NCBI GenBank assembly: GCA_037447605.1
Contig: CM074816.1
Location: forward strand, 2,102,241 to 2,166,240
Reading direction: 5' to 3'
Origin: Zygnema circumcarinatum
Lineage: Eukaryota > Streptophyta > Zygnematophyceae > Zygnematales > Zygnemataceae
DNA length: 64,000 nt
Shown: in pieces, positions 11,401 to 21,734 of the stretch
Layout: every line of letters begins with the position of its first letter
How positions within the stretch are numbered: position 1 is the first letter of the stretch
Translations under genes and position numbers: made by a program
The notes under the pieces: generated by a model
Databases searched by the model: none
Seen by the model: only the letters and a program-made list of their open reading frames with translations
Told to the model about the DNA's origin: nothing

Positions 11401-12690
11401 CACGCTGCAGTGTGTCCGCCGTATGCACAAAAAGTTTGAGTCAATTAAGCGTTCTCCCTATTCAGATATGGACGTTTTAGTGACACGTGCAATAGGTTGC
11501 GTTCCTATACACGTCTACTCCGTTATATATATCTTTTTTGTCTTTTACTTTTTTGCACCGAACTTTCTCTGCGTCACGCTGCAGTGTGTTTGCCGTATGC
11601 AAAAATGTTTGAGTCAATTAAGCGTTCTCCGTATTCAGTTATGGACCGTTTAGTGACACGTGCAACACGTTTTTTTACTATATACGTCCACTCCGTTATA
11701 TATAACTTTTTTGTCCTTTTCTTTTTTGCACCGAACTTTCTCTGCGTCACGCTGCAGTGTGTCTGCCGTATGCAAAAAAAGTTTGAGTCAATTAGGCGTT
11801 CTCCGTATTCAGTTATGGACCGTTTAGTGACACGTGCAACACGTTTTTTTATTATATACGTCCACTCCGTTATATATACCTTTTTTGTCTTTTACTTTTT
11901 TGCATCAAAATTTCTCTGCGTCACGCTACAGTGTGTCTGCCGTATGCAAAAAAAGTTTGAGTCAATTAAGCGTTCTCCGTATTCAGTTATGGACCGTTTA
12001 GTGACAGGTGCAACACGTTTTTTTACTATATACGTCCACTTCGTTATATATAACTTTTTTGTCTTTTCTTTTTTGCACCGAACTTTCTGTGCGTCACGCT
12101 GCAGTGTGTTTGCCGTGTGCAAAAAAAGTTTGAGTCAATTAGGCGTTCTCCGTATTCAGTTATGGACCGTTTAGTGACACGTGCAACATGTTTTTTTACT
12201 ATATACGTCCACTCCGTTATATATAACTTTTTTGTCCTTTTCTTTTTTGCACCGACCTTTCTCTGCGTCACGCTGCAGTGTGTCTGCCGTATGCAAAAAA
12301 AGTTTGAGTCAATTAGGCGTTCTCTGTATTCAGTTATGGACCGTTTAGTGACACGTGCAACACGTTTTTTTACTATATACGTCCACTCCGTTATATATAA
12401 CTTTTTTGTCCTTTTCTTTTTTGCACCGAACTTTCTCTGCGTCACGCTGCAGTGTGTCTGCCGTATGCAAAAAAAGTTTGAGTCAATTAGGCGTTCTCCG
12501 TATTCAGTTATGGACCGTTTAGTGACACGTGCAACACGTTTTTTTACTATATACGTCCACTCCGTTATATATAACTTTTTTGTCTTTTACTTTTTTGCAC
12601 CGAAATTTCTCTGCGTCACGCTACAGTGTGTCTGCCGTATGCAAAAAGAGTTTGAGTTAATTAGGCGTTCTCCGTATTCAGTTATGGACC
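8467..12690. repeat. 174-bp satellite array, about 24 tandem units
   Basis: The phrase GTTATGGACC recurs at 8511, 8685, 8859 and 9033, giving a 174-bp period, and continues to 12681. Each unit holds TTAGTGACACGTGCAACACG (with the palindrome CACGTG), an AT-rich TATATATAAC stretch, and TTTTTTGCACCGAA near CACGCTGCAGTGTGTCTGCC. Units differ by a few percent. Some lack one base, which shifts the frame. Because 174 is a multiple of three, long artificial frames appear (up to 521 codons on plus and several of about 76 on minus). The unit length, close to one nucleosome repeat, is like many plant centromeric or heterochromatic satellites, but location and function are unknown. Confidence 0.95.
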
Positions 12691-12811
12691 GGGAAACCCT
12701 AAAAACCCTAAAAACCCTTAAAACCCTAAAAACCCTAAAAACCCTAAAAACTCTAAAAACCCGAAAAACCCTAAAAACCCTGAAAACCCTAAAAACCTCG
12801 AAAACCTCGTC
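12691..12811. repeat. Interstitial telomere-like repeat, 9-bp units
   Basis: About thirteen degenerate copies of CCCTAAAAA (TTTTTAGGG on the other strand) start directly at the last satellite unit. Variants include CCCTTAAAA, CTCTAAAAA, CCCGAAAAA and CCTCGAAAA. The unit resembles plant TTTAGGG or Chlamydomonas-type TTTTAGGG telomeres with extra T residues. It is degenerate, so it is unlikely to be an active telomere. Confidence 0.8.
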
Positions 12812-13045
12812 GCTCATGGCTTGTGGCTCGTGGCTCGTGGCTCGTGGCTCGTGGCTCATGTCTCGTGGCTCATGGCTCGTGGCTCATGGCTCGTGGCTCG
12901 TGGCTCGTGGCTCGTGGATCGTGGCTCGTGGCTCGTGGCTCGTGGCTCGTGGCTCGTGGCTCGTGGCTCGTGGCTCGTGGCTCGTTGCTCGTGGCTCGTG
13001 GCTCGTGGCTCGTGGCTCGTGGCTTGTTGCTCGTGGCTCGTGGCT
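12812..13045. repeat. 7-bp minisatellite (CTCGTGG)n
   Basis: More than 30 tandem copies of a 7-bp unit, with scattered single-base variants such as CTCATGG and CTCGTTG. All three plus frames and one minus frame stay open because of the repeat; these frames are not genes. Confidence 0.95.
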
Positions 13046-13087
13046 CACGAGGCGGTGAGTAAAGCGAAGTTTAATCACCGCCTCGTG
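13046..13087. repeat. Perfect 13-bp inverted repeat
   Basis: CACGAGGCGGTGA (13046-13058) and TCACCGCCTCGTG (13075-13087) are perfect inverted copies with a 16-base spacer. They sit right at the end of the 7-bp minisatellite. A further partial copy, TCACCGCCTCGTA, occurs near 13169. Confidence 0.85.
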
Positions 13088-13261
13088 CAAACGGTTATCC
13101 ACGGACTCTCGACCAGATGTTTAACCATATTGTCGAGGTTTTCTCTGCGCCTTTGTTGGCTTTAGTCAGTCACCGCCTCGTACAAGTAGCCACGAAGCCT
13201 CGACCTGATGGTTAACCCTATATTGAGATGGTTAACCAGATGGTCGCGGCGTTTCCTGCGC

Positions 13262-13340
13262 TTGGACACCCTACAAACCCTACAAATCCTTCAAACCCTA
13301 CACACTTTAAAACCCCTAAAAACCCTAAAATCCTGACGAC
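13262..13340. repeat. Second degenerate telomere-like tract
   Basis: Irregular copies of CCCTACAAA and CCCTAAAA follow each other, similar to 12691-12811 but more decayed. The stretch from 13088 to 13525 holds no other recognised feature apart from two GGTTAACC-type words near 13211-13235. It lies downstream of the LFR stop codon. Confidence 0.6.
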
Positions 13341-13525
13341 AAAAGTGTACTCAATGTTTCATACTAATAGGTTAGGAACAGGTCAAGCTCCGGACTAGAA
13401 TGAAAGCATACATTATTCCAGGCCCATGGCCATAGGGTACAATGATGAGACAACGCTTTGGTGCAGAGGTCCCCTTTTCATTCCAGTTGCTCCCGCTCAC
13501 TAATCACGTAGTTTCTCTTAGGCGT

Positions 13526-16500
13526 CTATATACCCCACATGTTCCTGATGGTATTCCCTCGAACGTGGCCGTCTGAAGTCAGCTCCGACAGAACCCGAGC
13601 CATGGCATCGGCACATCGGCTTTCGCACATTGCAAGCTCCACAATCTGTTGCTCGTGTGCCAAAAACGTCTCGCGGTTGCGGAATTCTGTTGCCAAGCTC
13701 TCCAAGGCGCTCGCTGCCTTCCGGCAAACCTCAGAAAGAGGATGGGGCACTTTCAGAATAGCTAGAAGCCGCCGAATGGTCCTGGTCAGTCGACGCAATT
13801 GACAAACACCATGAGCAGAAATGCTGGCCTTTGACGGCTTAATGATTCAAGAAACGAATGAGTACATGCTAGATGGGAAGGAAACCGGGATAGGCCAGTA
13901 TAGGCCAATTAAACAAAGACTAAGCAATATCTCAAGGCTCTTAGGCAGTTGAAGACTGTTAAGCGACACTTGCTGAATGCAAGTAAGCACCAGACGATAA
14001 AACTGAGCAGATGCAAGGGACGACTCACCATCGGTGCTGGCCAAGCTGCACCCGACAGACTGACGACGTGTCGGCATACGCTGCCAGCGCCCCCACGGCA
14101 GCTCCTTGCACCTCGGGATCGCTACTGCCCAGCAACTCCATGAGACGGGGAAAAACCTGCGCGACATCAAAGATTGAGGCAGGCTGCTGTATGTGGAGAA
14201 AAGCAACAAATTTAGCCCATCACCAATCATTTCCTGACAACCTGTTGCTCCTCACCACATATAGGAGTGCAATCTAGTCATCCGAAGCACCTCGGGTTGC
14301 GATGGTTGCTACCTGAGGCCCGAGCGCCAGCAACAGCGCCTCGTTATCGGGGTTCAGAAGCATTCTCGCCAAAGCCTCCGCAGCACCACAGTGCCACGCC
14401 CACACATGCGAGTCCAGCATCCCAGAAATGGCTTCCTGCACCAAGTCCTCCCTGCATACAACACCACAGTACCCGTGAGCATCCCATGCATCAGATCAAA
14501 AGGGTCATAGCGAGACGCGGACTAATCGCCACACAAAGAAGATTATGTATGCAAGGCAGGAAACCTGTATCCTCATGTGCCTTTTTAAGCCATGAATAGA
14601 AAAAAAAATAAAAAGATTAAATAACGGAAGAGCCCCACTGACACAAATTGAGATTGCAACCCGGAGGTGGTATATCAGAAAGGAAGTAATATTTCTAAAG
14701 TATTGGCTAAGGGTGTCTAGGGAAAGAAGAGTAAGGTTCCCAGCCTAGGAAGGAAACGAGTGAAGCTACGGATCATTCAGATAACGAGCAAAGTTAGACA
14801 GCAAGAAAATGCACTAAAAAAAAAGTTTCAAAACAGACGCATGCAAGTAAGACTATGGTAAGCCGAAACAATTTGGATTTCCCACCCTACAACGGACCAG
14901 AAGCAAACTCTGAGTGAAGGCCAGAAAAAAACAAAAAAACACTCATTCAACAGAAACGACCCATCCAGTTTCCCTTCTTCAATGCACTGGTACATTTATC
15001 ACAGAAACATGAATGGGCGTGAGCTCACCTAGAATGTGCGTCATACCCCACTTCTGAAGGAGGATGCGATAGCTGTCTTAAGTCTACAAAAGCTGCAATA
15101 TTTACAAGCGTCTCTACTACATTCGTCACCAGTTCTTCATCCTCTGCAAAAAAGCGGCAAAGGTGTCACAAGATAAGCCAGGCCGACTGCATGTGCTTGG
15201 CGTGATGACAGCTACAACCTTTGCATCCTTTTGTGCAGCACGTAGGAACGATCAGGCAACAAAGGTATCACCTGTTTCACGATCCGCCATGCAGGTGAAG
15301 AGAGTTGCCAAGCAGCGCCAATTGCCAGCCATGAGCGGTGCACATTCAGGCAAAAAGGACAGGTTGCGCAAAATATTACTTGCAGCCACTGCTGCTTGCT
15401 GCCTTTCTGCTCTGCCTTGTTCATCAAGGTTAAAAATCCCATCCTCCATCCACCACCTCTCACCACTAGGCCCTGCTTCCCTTCCGTTCTGGGCATCCCT
15501 GCACATGTATCCGCGTGCGAGTAACTGTACTCAATAAGCCTTGCCCAAGCCGTTTACTGCACTGACCTGTATAGTAACGAGCATACTAAGTTGTCCTGTA
15601 TTATTTTTCCACCAGGATGCAAAGGGGTTAAATTCCAGAAAATGAGTCGATAAAGCAACTTGTGGGGGTCTACCTCAAACGGCGCAACGGGTCGGCAGGA
15701 TCCAGCCCTTCTGTTTCACTCGCCCCAAAGCCACTACACGCCTGGCTTGCGCCCAGCGGCCGCGGCCGAAGCAGCAGCTCAGCTTCCGAGGCAAACCCGA
15801 CGTCTCGCCACTCATCAATCTGCACAGTTCAATGAACGGACCTCATGTTCACTGAGGGAACCATTCTGATGCGCGACAATGCTCTGCTAAAGGTTTGCAC
15901 TCATCGGACGCCTAGGCACGTGTTGAATGCAAAGGACAGTTTTAAAAAATAAATAAACTGCAGATAAATAAGTGCGAGGCGTGGTGGTACCTGGCACATG
16001 ATTAACGACCAGAGTATGCAGAAATTGACGCAATGTTGTATGGATAAGGGACACCAAAAGGACACATGATACTTCAAGGAACAAAAAAATACTGCACACC
16101 ATAGACTTTTTGGGTGAAAGATCTTGCAACTAGCGTGGAAGCAGAAGCAAGCAACACCTGTGTGAAATACGTGGACAGGCATTTGGCGTCTGTGGCCTAC
16201 GGGCATATGGAACGAGTATGGGAAGGACGGAGAAAGCACAACAGTTAACAGAATACATTTAGTATAGAAAAAAGCCATAGCGCAGAGAAGGGCGGGCGGA
16301 CCAGGCGCAGGAGCGCGGGCAGCAGGTCGGGGTCGCGCGCCAGCAGCGGCTGCTCGCGGCGCGGGGCGTCCCGCGGCGCGCAGGCGAGCAGCGCGAGCGC
16401 GTTCAGGGCGGCGGCCACCTCGCTCTTCACGCCGCTCTGCAGCGCCAGCGCCAGCCCTCGCGCCTGCCGCTCTGCGCGCCCGCCCCCCGTCAGCGCGCCC

Positions 16501-16782
16501 CGGGCCGCGTGGGACCGACGAAGCCGGGGGCGGGGCCGGGAGCGGGGGCGGGTAAGAGGCGGTACCTGCGAAGGCGGCGGGCACCTGCAGGAGCGGCCCA
16601 AGGCTGGGCAGCAGCGGCAGGCCTGCAGTCGCCAGCTGCACGCCGCTCGCGCCAAGCTCCGCCATGGCGTCCGCAACGGCAGTGGGCGGGTGGCGAGCGG
16701 AGCGCTTCCCAGGCGGTGCAGACGGCGAGGGAGCCGGCGTAGGTCGTGCAGCGGTCGGGAGGCCCGGCGGGGCGGCCGCCAT
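13526..16782 (-). CDS. LFR: LFR-like armadillo protein, SWI/SNF chromatin-remodelling subunit
   Basis: Eight exons: 16566-16782, 16302-16471, 15674-15819, 15272-15411, 15029-15143, 14313-14451, 14029-14156 and 13526-13781. They join in phase to 436 codons. Plant LFR (460 residues in Arabidopsis, from memory) is a nuclear SWI/SNF subunit related to the C-terminal domain of animal BAF250/ARID. The N-terminus is Ala/Pro-rich (about 60 residues). Conserved blocks follow in family order: LKSEV-type KSEVAAALNALALL, IDEWRDVGF, RQQAAVAASNILRNLSFLP, EDEELVTNVVETLVNIA, NPDNEALLLALGPQ, PHPLSEVCRKAA, and the C-terminus NTIRNMWGI before TAG. All splice sites are GT-AG; the donor after 16302 is weak (GTCCGC). 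An in-frame ATG at 16848 is an alternative start. The Met at 16782 lies in a better context and directly before MAAAPPGL. Assignment rests on remembered family motifs. Confidence 0.9.
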
Positions 16783-16903
16783 GGCCGCCGGCGGTGGGAG
16801 ACACGGAGGGAAGAGGCCCTCTCCACTCCTTACCTCTCTCCTCGTCACTCGGAACAGCGAGGCGAGGCGGCGGTTCGGACAATGCCATCTGCGCTCGACA
16901 GCG

Positions 16904-16911
16904 TGACGTCA
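16904..16911. promoter_or_regulatory. TGACGTCA palindrome upstream of LFR
   Basis: A perfect 8-bp bZIP-type (CRE/ACGT-core) palindrome lies about 120 bp upstream of the LFR start. It is followed by another ACGTCAC. A GGAC tandem (CGGACGGACGGACGGACGG) follows near 16942-16962. A promoter role is inferred from position only. Confidence 0.4.
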
Positions 16912-17379
16912 CGTCACTCGCTGCGGACGCTGCCTCATTTCGGACGGACGGACGGACGGACGGAGGTGACGGAGCGCGGGGCAGCGCATTTCCGTCGCTC
17001 TTCAGCGTGGCCTCGCCTCTACGCTTCTTCGGCGTGAAGCTGCGGTTGTTGGTGATCGTGTTGGTGGACTTCCGCCGCTCCCTCCTCGAGATGTGCCTCA
17101 CATCGGTGACCTTCGCGGCTGCTTCTAGGGGCTGCGTTGTTGTGCCTAGGCGTAGTTTTCCGCTCTTTGCTTCGTTTTATTGTGTTCAGGTCCTTTGCGA
17201 CCAGTCCCTCGTGGTTCCATATTTTGCTTTTGTCCATGTACATTTGATGGCCTCGCCATCGTGAGTTCAATGAAATTTTCCACACACTCCGATTTGGAAC
17301 GGCTCTCGTGAGCCGAGACACAACATGATGTGACATAAGGGAGGGCGATGGCGACGTGTCTTTTCAACACAAAATGGTC

Positions 17380-17405
17380 ATACATACATACATACATACC
17401 TACAT
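17380..17405. repeat. (CATA)n microsatellite
   Basis: About six tandem CATA/TACA units in the 1.25-kb interval between LFR and the GT43 gene. Apart from this and the TIR element at 17431 the interval 16783-18029 shows no gene. Confidence 0.8.
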
Positions 17406-17430
17406 ACCCAACGATAAAATATCAAAATAA

Positions 17431-17622
17431 TAGGGGGAGTCAGACCTTGACAGGCAAATCAATTTCGTAAGCGATTTAAGCATTGGCTAGGTACGCATTT
17501 CAATACGGCTGGGCTCGACGGAGCAACGGATCCCGACTCGTAATTTGTACGCGAAAAAAGTGACTTTTAATACAAGAAATTCGAGAATTTCGTAAGCGAT
17601 GGTCAAGGTTTGATTCCCCTTA
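17431..17622. mobile_element. Short TIR element (MITE), copy 1
   Basis: The left end TAGGGGGAGTCAGACCTTGA and the reverse complement of the right end, TAAGGGGAATCAAACCTTGA, are inverted copies. The similarity continues into TTTCGTAAGCG-type sequence. A second copy of the left two-thirds lies inverted at 39796-39946. There is no coding capacity. The family and target duplication are unclear. Confidence 0.65.
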
Positions 17623-18029
17623 GTAGGGAATTTTGCGAAAAAGGAAAAGTTACAAAAGTACTCCTCGCAAAGGGATCGCGATGTGACCGGAGTACTACCC
17701 CCTAATAATGATGTGAAAAGAAAAGACTCCGCACGCGGACGCTCCGCCACGAGGGGGGGCGCTGCCGGCCCGACCCGGCCCGGCCCGACCCGTTGCAGGC
17801 TGACTGACTGAGTGACTTAGTGACCCAAGCACACGGCACCCACCCGGCAACGCGACACACGACACAGAAGGAACACGCGCGGGAGGCTCTATTAAAGCGC
17901 TGCTGCTGCTGCGGCCGATGATAACACGGCTTGCACACCCTTGTGGGCGATAGCTACCAAAGCCTGGGTCTCCGCCGTCTGCTGACCTAACACTATACAG
18001 ACCTTTGTTCACTTTTGCTGCGCTCCGGC

Positions 18030-21000
18030 TCATGAGTATCCAAACGGGAGCGACAAGTTGTTGCCTTTGATGCGCATGCGCAGGCCCTGCGCGTTCACGT
18101 ATCGGGAGAGCTTGGGAATGGGTGCGGGGTCGAGCTCAAGCCTGTCGGGGCCAGGCTGTGGAATCCTCCAATTGTGAGGAAAGTACATGGAGTTGTTGGT
18201 CTCAAACTTGACATGCCACACATACACATCTTCGCAGTTGTTCGCCAGCGGCTCAAAATCTTCAGGCCCAGCCACCAGACGCTCCAAAAACTCAGTTTCG
18301 ATGTATCTGCACATGTATAAAGACAAGTAACTTAAGAAATTAGCATTCCTCTTTCTCCAAGTGGTAATGCTTGTTAATCACTTGAAGGCAAAAAAAAATC
18401 TCATTAATCTGAACAACTGAAGAATCAAGACACAAGCCTTGCACACAGGTTTTCTCTTCCACATGGATGCACCGACGTTTTAACACTTCGCTTATATGAA
18501 ATGCGAGAACGTGGCGCAGGTCAGGACGGCAAGACGAGAGCGGTCCAAGGAAGGGCCTGCTGCTGCTGCTTACGTTGGCTTGCCTTGGAAGCGCACGGGG
18601 TGCACTGGGCGGCCCGTGGCCCGGTCCGGTTCGATCCACAGGAGTTCCGAGCTGCCCACGACGCCCCGCCCATCACCATGAAGATGAGAATGGAAAGTAC
18701 TCCATAAAATTCTGGATTCAGGATTAGTTATAGCAAACCGCTAACACATGTGGCCTGAGCTGAGCTGCACTGTATGCATGCCAGCCCCATGATCCCCTGT
18801 GATAGAACATCCCTCGCAATTCAAAATTTTCAAGTGCTTCTTGAAGCAACCCAAAAAAAAAAAAAAATCGTCCCAGCTTGCTTGCTCTAGTAGTAAAAGA
18901 TTCCGAGGTTTCAGGCTCCCCAAAGTGTACGAAGATGGACACACGTTAATGCGCTGCCAGAGATCCTTGAAAAGTAAACATGGTGGACAGAAAAAACGTT
19001 AAAGCTCAGCAGTTGTTTGATTCATGTCCTATATATCAAGCTTGACAAACAGGAGATGCATTTCCCAATTTCCCACCACCAGGAAACAGTCTCTGCGGCA
19101 GCAACGTCCTGACAAAACGCACTGCCGTAAAAAAACGCATGTCGACGAAGCACTTCAAATTAAGCCATAACACCCTCTTTCAAGGAGAATCTTATTCATA
19201 GCCATACTTCTGTAAAGAGAGATGCACAAAACTTCTCAACTTACTTGAAGACGAAGCCAGACATGTCCACGGTGTATTTGCGCATGACGTTTGGCGGCTT
19301 TCTTATCGACCATTCGAAACTTTCCCAGCCAACCACCTTGGGTTTTCCGTCTTCGCCAGGCCCAAGCAGAGCACGCTCAATGAAGGGTTCCAGCTGTCGC
19401 TGCGGCTCAAGGGCAATGTACTCCGTGTTCCACATGAATCCCACAGGGAGGATTCCAATTCGCTTCGTCTTCCGAAACTCTTCAAAAAGCTGGATCAAAG
19501 TTAAACGCAAAATGAAATGATACAAGGGACTACATGAATATGCAAGAAAGCCGAGATAGCCATAATCAAAGTCAGTGAAGTCCGCTGTTCAAGTTTGAGT
19601 ACAAAGTGAACAGTGAAGTCTGGAATTCAAGAGGTTTTACATGATACAGCCGCAAGATAGATCGAGAGGGTCTTCAAGGGAGAGTACCATAGGATCGTAT
19701 GCGTTGTCATCGTCCATGAAATAAATTAATCCCTTTATTTTGTTTTCCTGAATATAGTCCAATGCTGCATTCCGTTGCTCCATTCCTCGACTGATGGATT
19801 CAGTCTAAAGTTCATCACAAGCAAACAAGGAAGCGTTTTACACTTTTCGGCAGTTTCAAATGACGCCGATTCAAAAGAAGAATGAGATTGAAAAACAAAC
19901 TGACCAAATAAAAAGATTTTGACTGGAGGGGCACTCGTGCTCCCTCTACGAACCACTCTCCTTTGTCGCCAAGAGCACAAAAAAAAAACAAGAGAGTCCA
20001 CGAAGTAATCAAGCAGATACTCACTTTCCTCGGCGCAGCCAGATGTATATAATCAATCTTTTCGCACTCTTTTGATTTCCCTAACCGCAGGCAACGCCCT
20101 GCCAGCCTCTCTAGTAACAGTGTTGTCTCCTCAGTCTGCCCACACGATGCAACAAATTCGCAGTGAACGAGAAGTGTGATCCATCAGTACCAACCTCGCG
20201 ACTAGACACCTTCAGTTTCCATAATTTAAGTTGCATCCAATCCGTTCACAATCTACTATCTGCTCACTCACATCTAGGATATTTGAGTTTAAGGCAGTCA
20301 CATCCAAACTCTCCCTGCAAGGTAAACCAGACTGGTGGCTACCAACGATCGTCATTCTGGTTTAATGAATTACTCCAAGAACTTAATTGCTGATTCATAT
20401 CGGAAAACATACATGAAAAGTGACAACGACGTAAGATCATAGACTCGGAGAGCATCTAACTCAAAGGTTTCTTCCTGGAGGTCATGCGACGGTTTGTGCG
20501 TTACAAGGTCCTCGGTGGTGATCACATGCTCAATCCTGCTTCAACTCAATTGCTGCTTCAAATCTAGTTGCCTAAGGCAAAGCAGTCTGCAGCTAACAAC
20601 GATCACAATTTAACTGTCTCGAGAGCCCACAGCCAGGTTTTTCCACAAACAAAACATTGCATGCAAACTGAAGAAATGACTTCCAAACTCTCTCTTCCAT
20701 TATTCAGCTTTGAAGAACACCGATGCATACGTAAATCTCAGCCATTCGAGCCACGCAGGCAGACACGCCGAGTAGCATCTTGAAGCTAGCTGCCAGCTGA
20801 TCCGTGTCTGGGGAACATTAAGTGGTGAGGAGCTCACCTTCTCGTGCATCTCCACTACGATCCACAGCAACGGCGCCTGGATGACGCGCAAGATGGTCGT
20901 CATGCGCACCATATGCATTGCTTGCGTTGCCCGAACATATGTTGGAGTAATGCAGATCAACAACTTCTCCTGCGGTTCTTCTTCGTTATGTTTCTTGCAA

Positions 21001-21338
21001 TCCTCTGCCGAAGCAGGAGGGCAGATACAGGAGCCGTCACTCGCACTGCTCAGTGGAGAAGAAGCGCCGAAGAAGGTCCTCATCAAGGCAGCAAAGGGCG
21101 TGTTGAATCTGGGTGTGGCGAAGCGAGAAGGACTGCCGTTGGCGAGTTCAGGCTGCGCGGAATAGGCGCAGGGCATAGCGGCGGCAGGGTTCCCATAGAA
21201 GAAGAGCAGTAGCACCGTTGCGATCAGCGCAATGATGGCGAGGTACGTCCACAGCCGCGCCACGGCGCCCGGCCGGCCTGCCACCGCGACCACGCGCGCG
21301 GAGAAGCCATGGCGCGGGAGAGCCTGCGCCGCGTTCAT
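18030..21338 (-). CDS. GT43-family glycosyltransferase (type II Golgi protein)
   Basis: Six exons: 20838-21338, 20025-20135, 19688-19804, 19245-19489, 18574-18711 and 18030-18306. They join to 462 codons. After a short cytosolic N-terminus, one membrane anchor (about residues 28-48, LWTYLAIIALIATVLLLFFYG region) is followed by a stem. The catalytic domain begins at LLICITPTY (about 129). Signature blocks are PLLWIVVE, GMEQRNAAL, the metal/nucleotide-sugar DxD as YFMDDDN (Asp 235-237), LFEEFRKTKRIGILPVG, DMSGFVF, and IETEFLERLV with NNCEDVYVWH near the end. In plants GT43 enzymes (IRX9/IRX14) build the xylan backbone; in animals they are glucuronyltransferases. The substrate here is unknown. 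The C-terminal part looks closer to animal GlcAT than to IRX9/14. An in-frame ATG at 21455 would add 39 residues. The exon at 18574-18711 is the least conserved part of the model. Confidence 0.88.
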
Positions 21339-21734
21339 CGCCGCCACCGCTGCTCTGCCGCACCGCCCGCGCCGCGACGCCGGGAGGGAGGAGGGAGGAG
21401 GGAGGAGGAGAGGAAGGAGGGAGGAGGAGATGGAGGGCGGGCGGGAGGAAGGCAAGCAGGCGGAGGTGGCGAATGGCGACTGGCGAGTGAGAGGCGGCCT
21501 CGAACTCGGCCCGACGGACTCGACTGTTTTGGACCTGCGGGTAGGGATGGCCGGTTGTACGAAAATAATTATTTTTTACTACAAGCTCCCCCTAATATTT
21601 TCCACCCTCTTGCGTTCCCCAAGAAATTCGCCCTGATTTAGCCGAAACCACTATTAGTACGGTAACTCTGTGTTACTGTAATGTATTAGGGGTGTTTAAC
21701 CTAACCTGACCTATTTTTCAATACAAAATTTGTT

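Noticed and set aside
12117-13058. Open frame running through satellite, telomere-like and minisatellite repeats
   Set aside because: Produced by repeat periods of 174, 9 and 7 (21) bp. There are no coding features beyond repeats.
15901-16848. 315-codon minus frame as a single-exon gene
   Set aside because: It runs through intron 1 and intron 2 of LFR. Splicing at 16566/16471 restores the conserved LFR sequence, while the frame's middle and tail are unrelated Ala/Arg and intron sequence.
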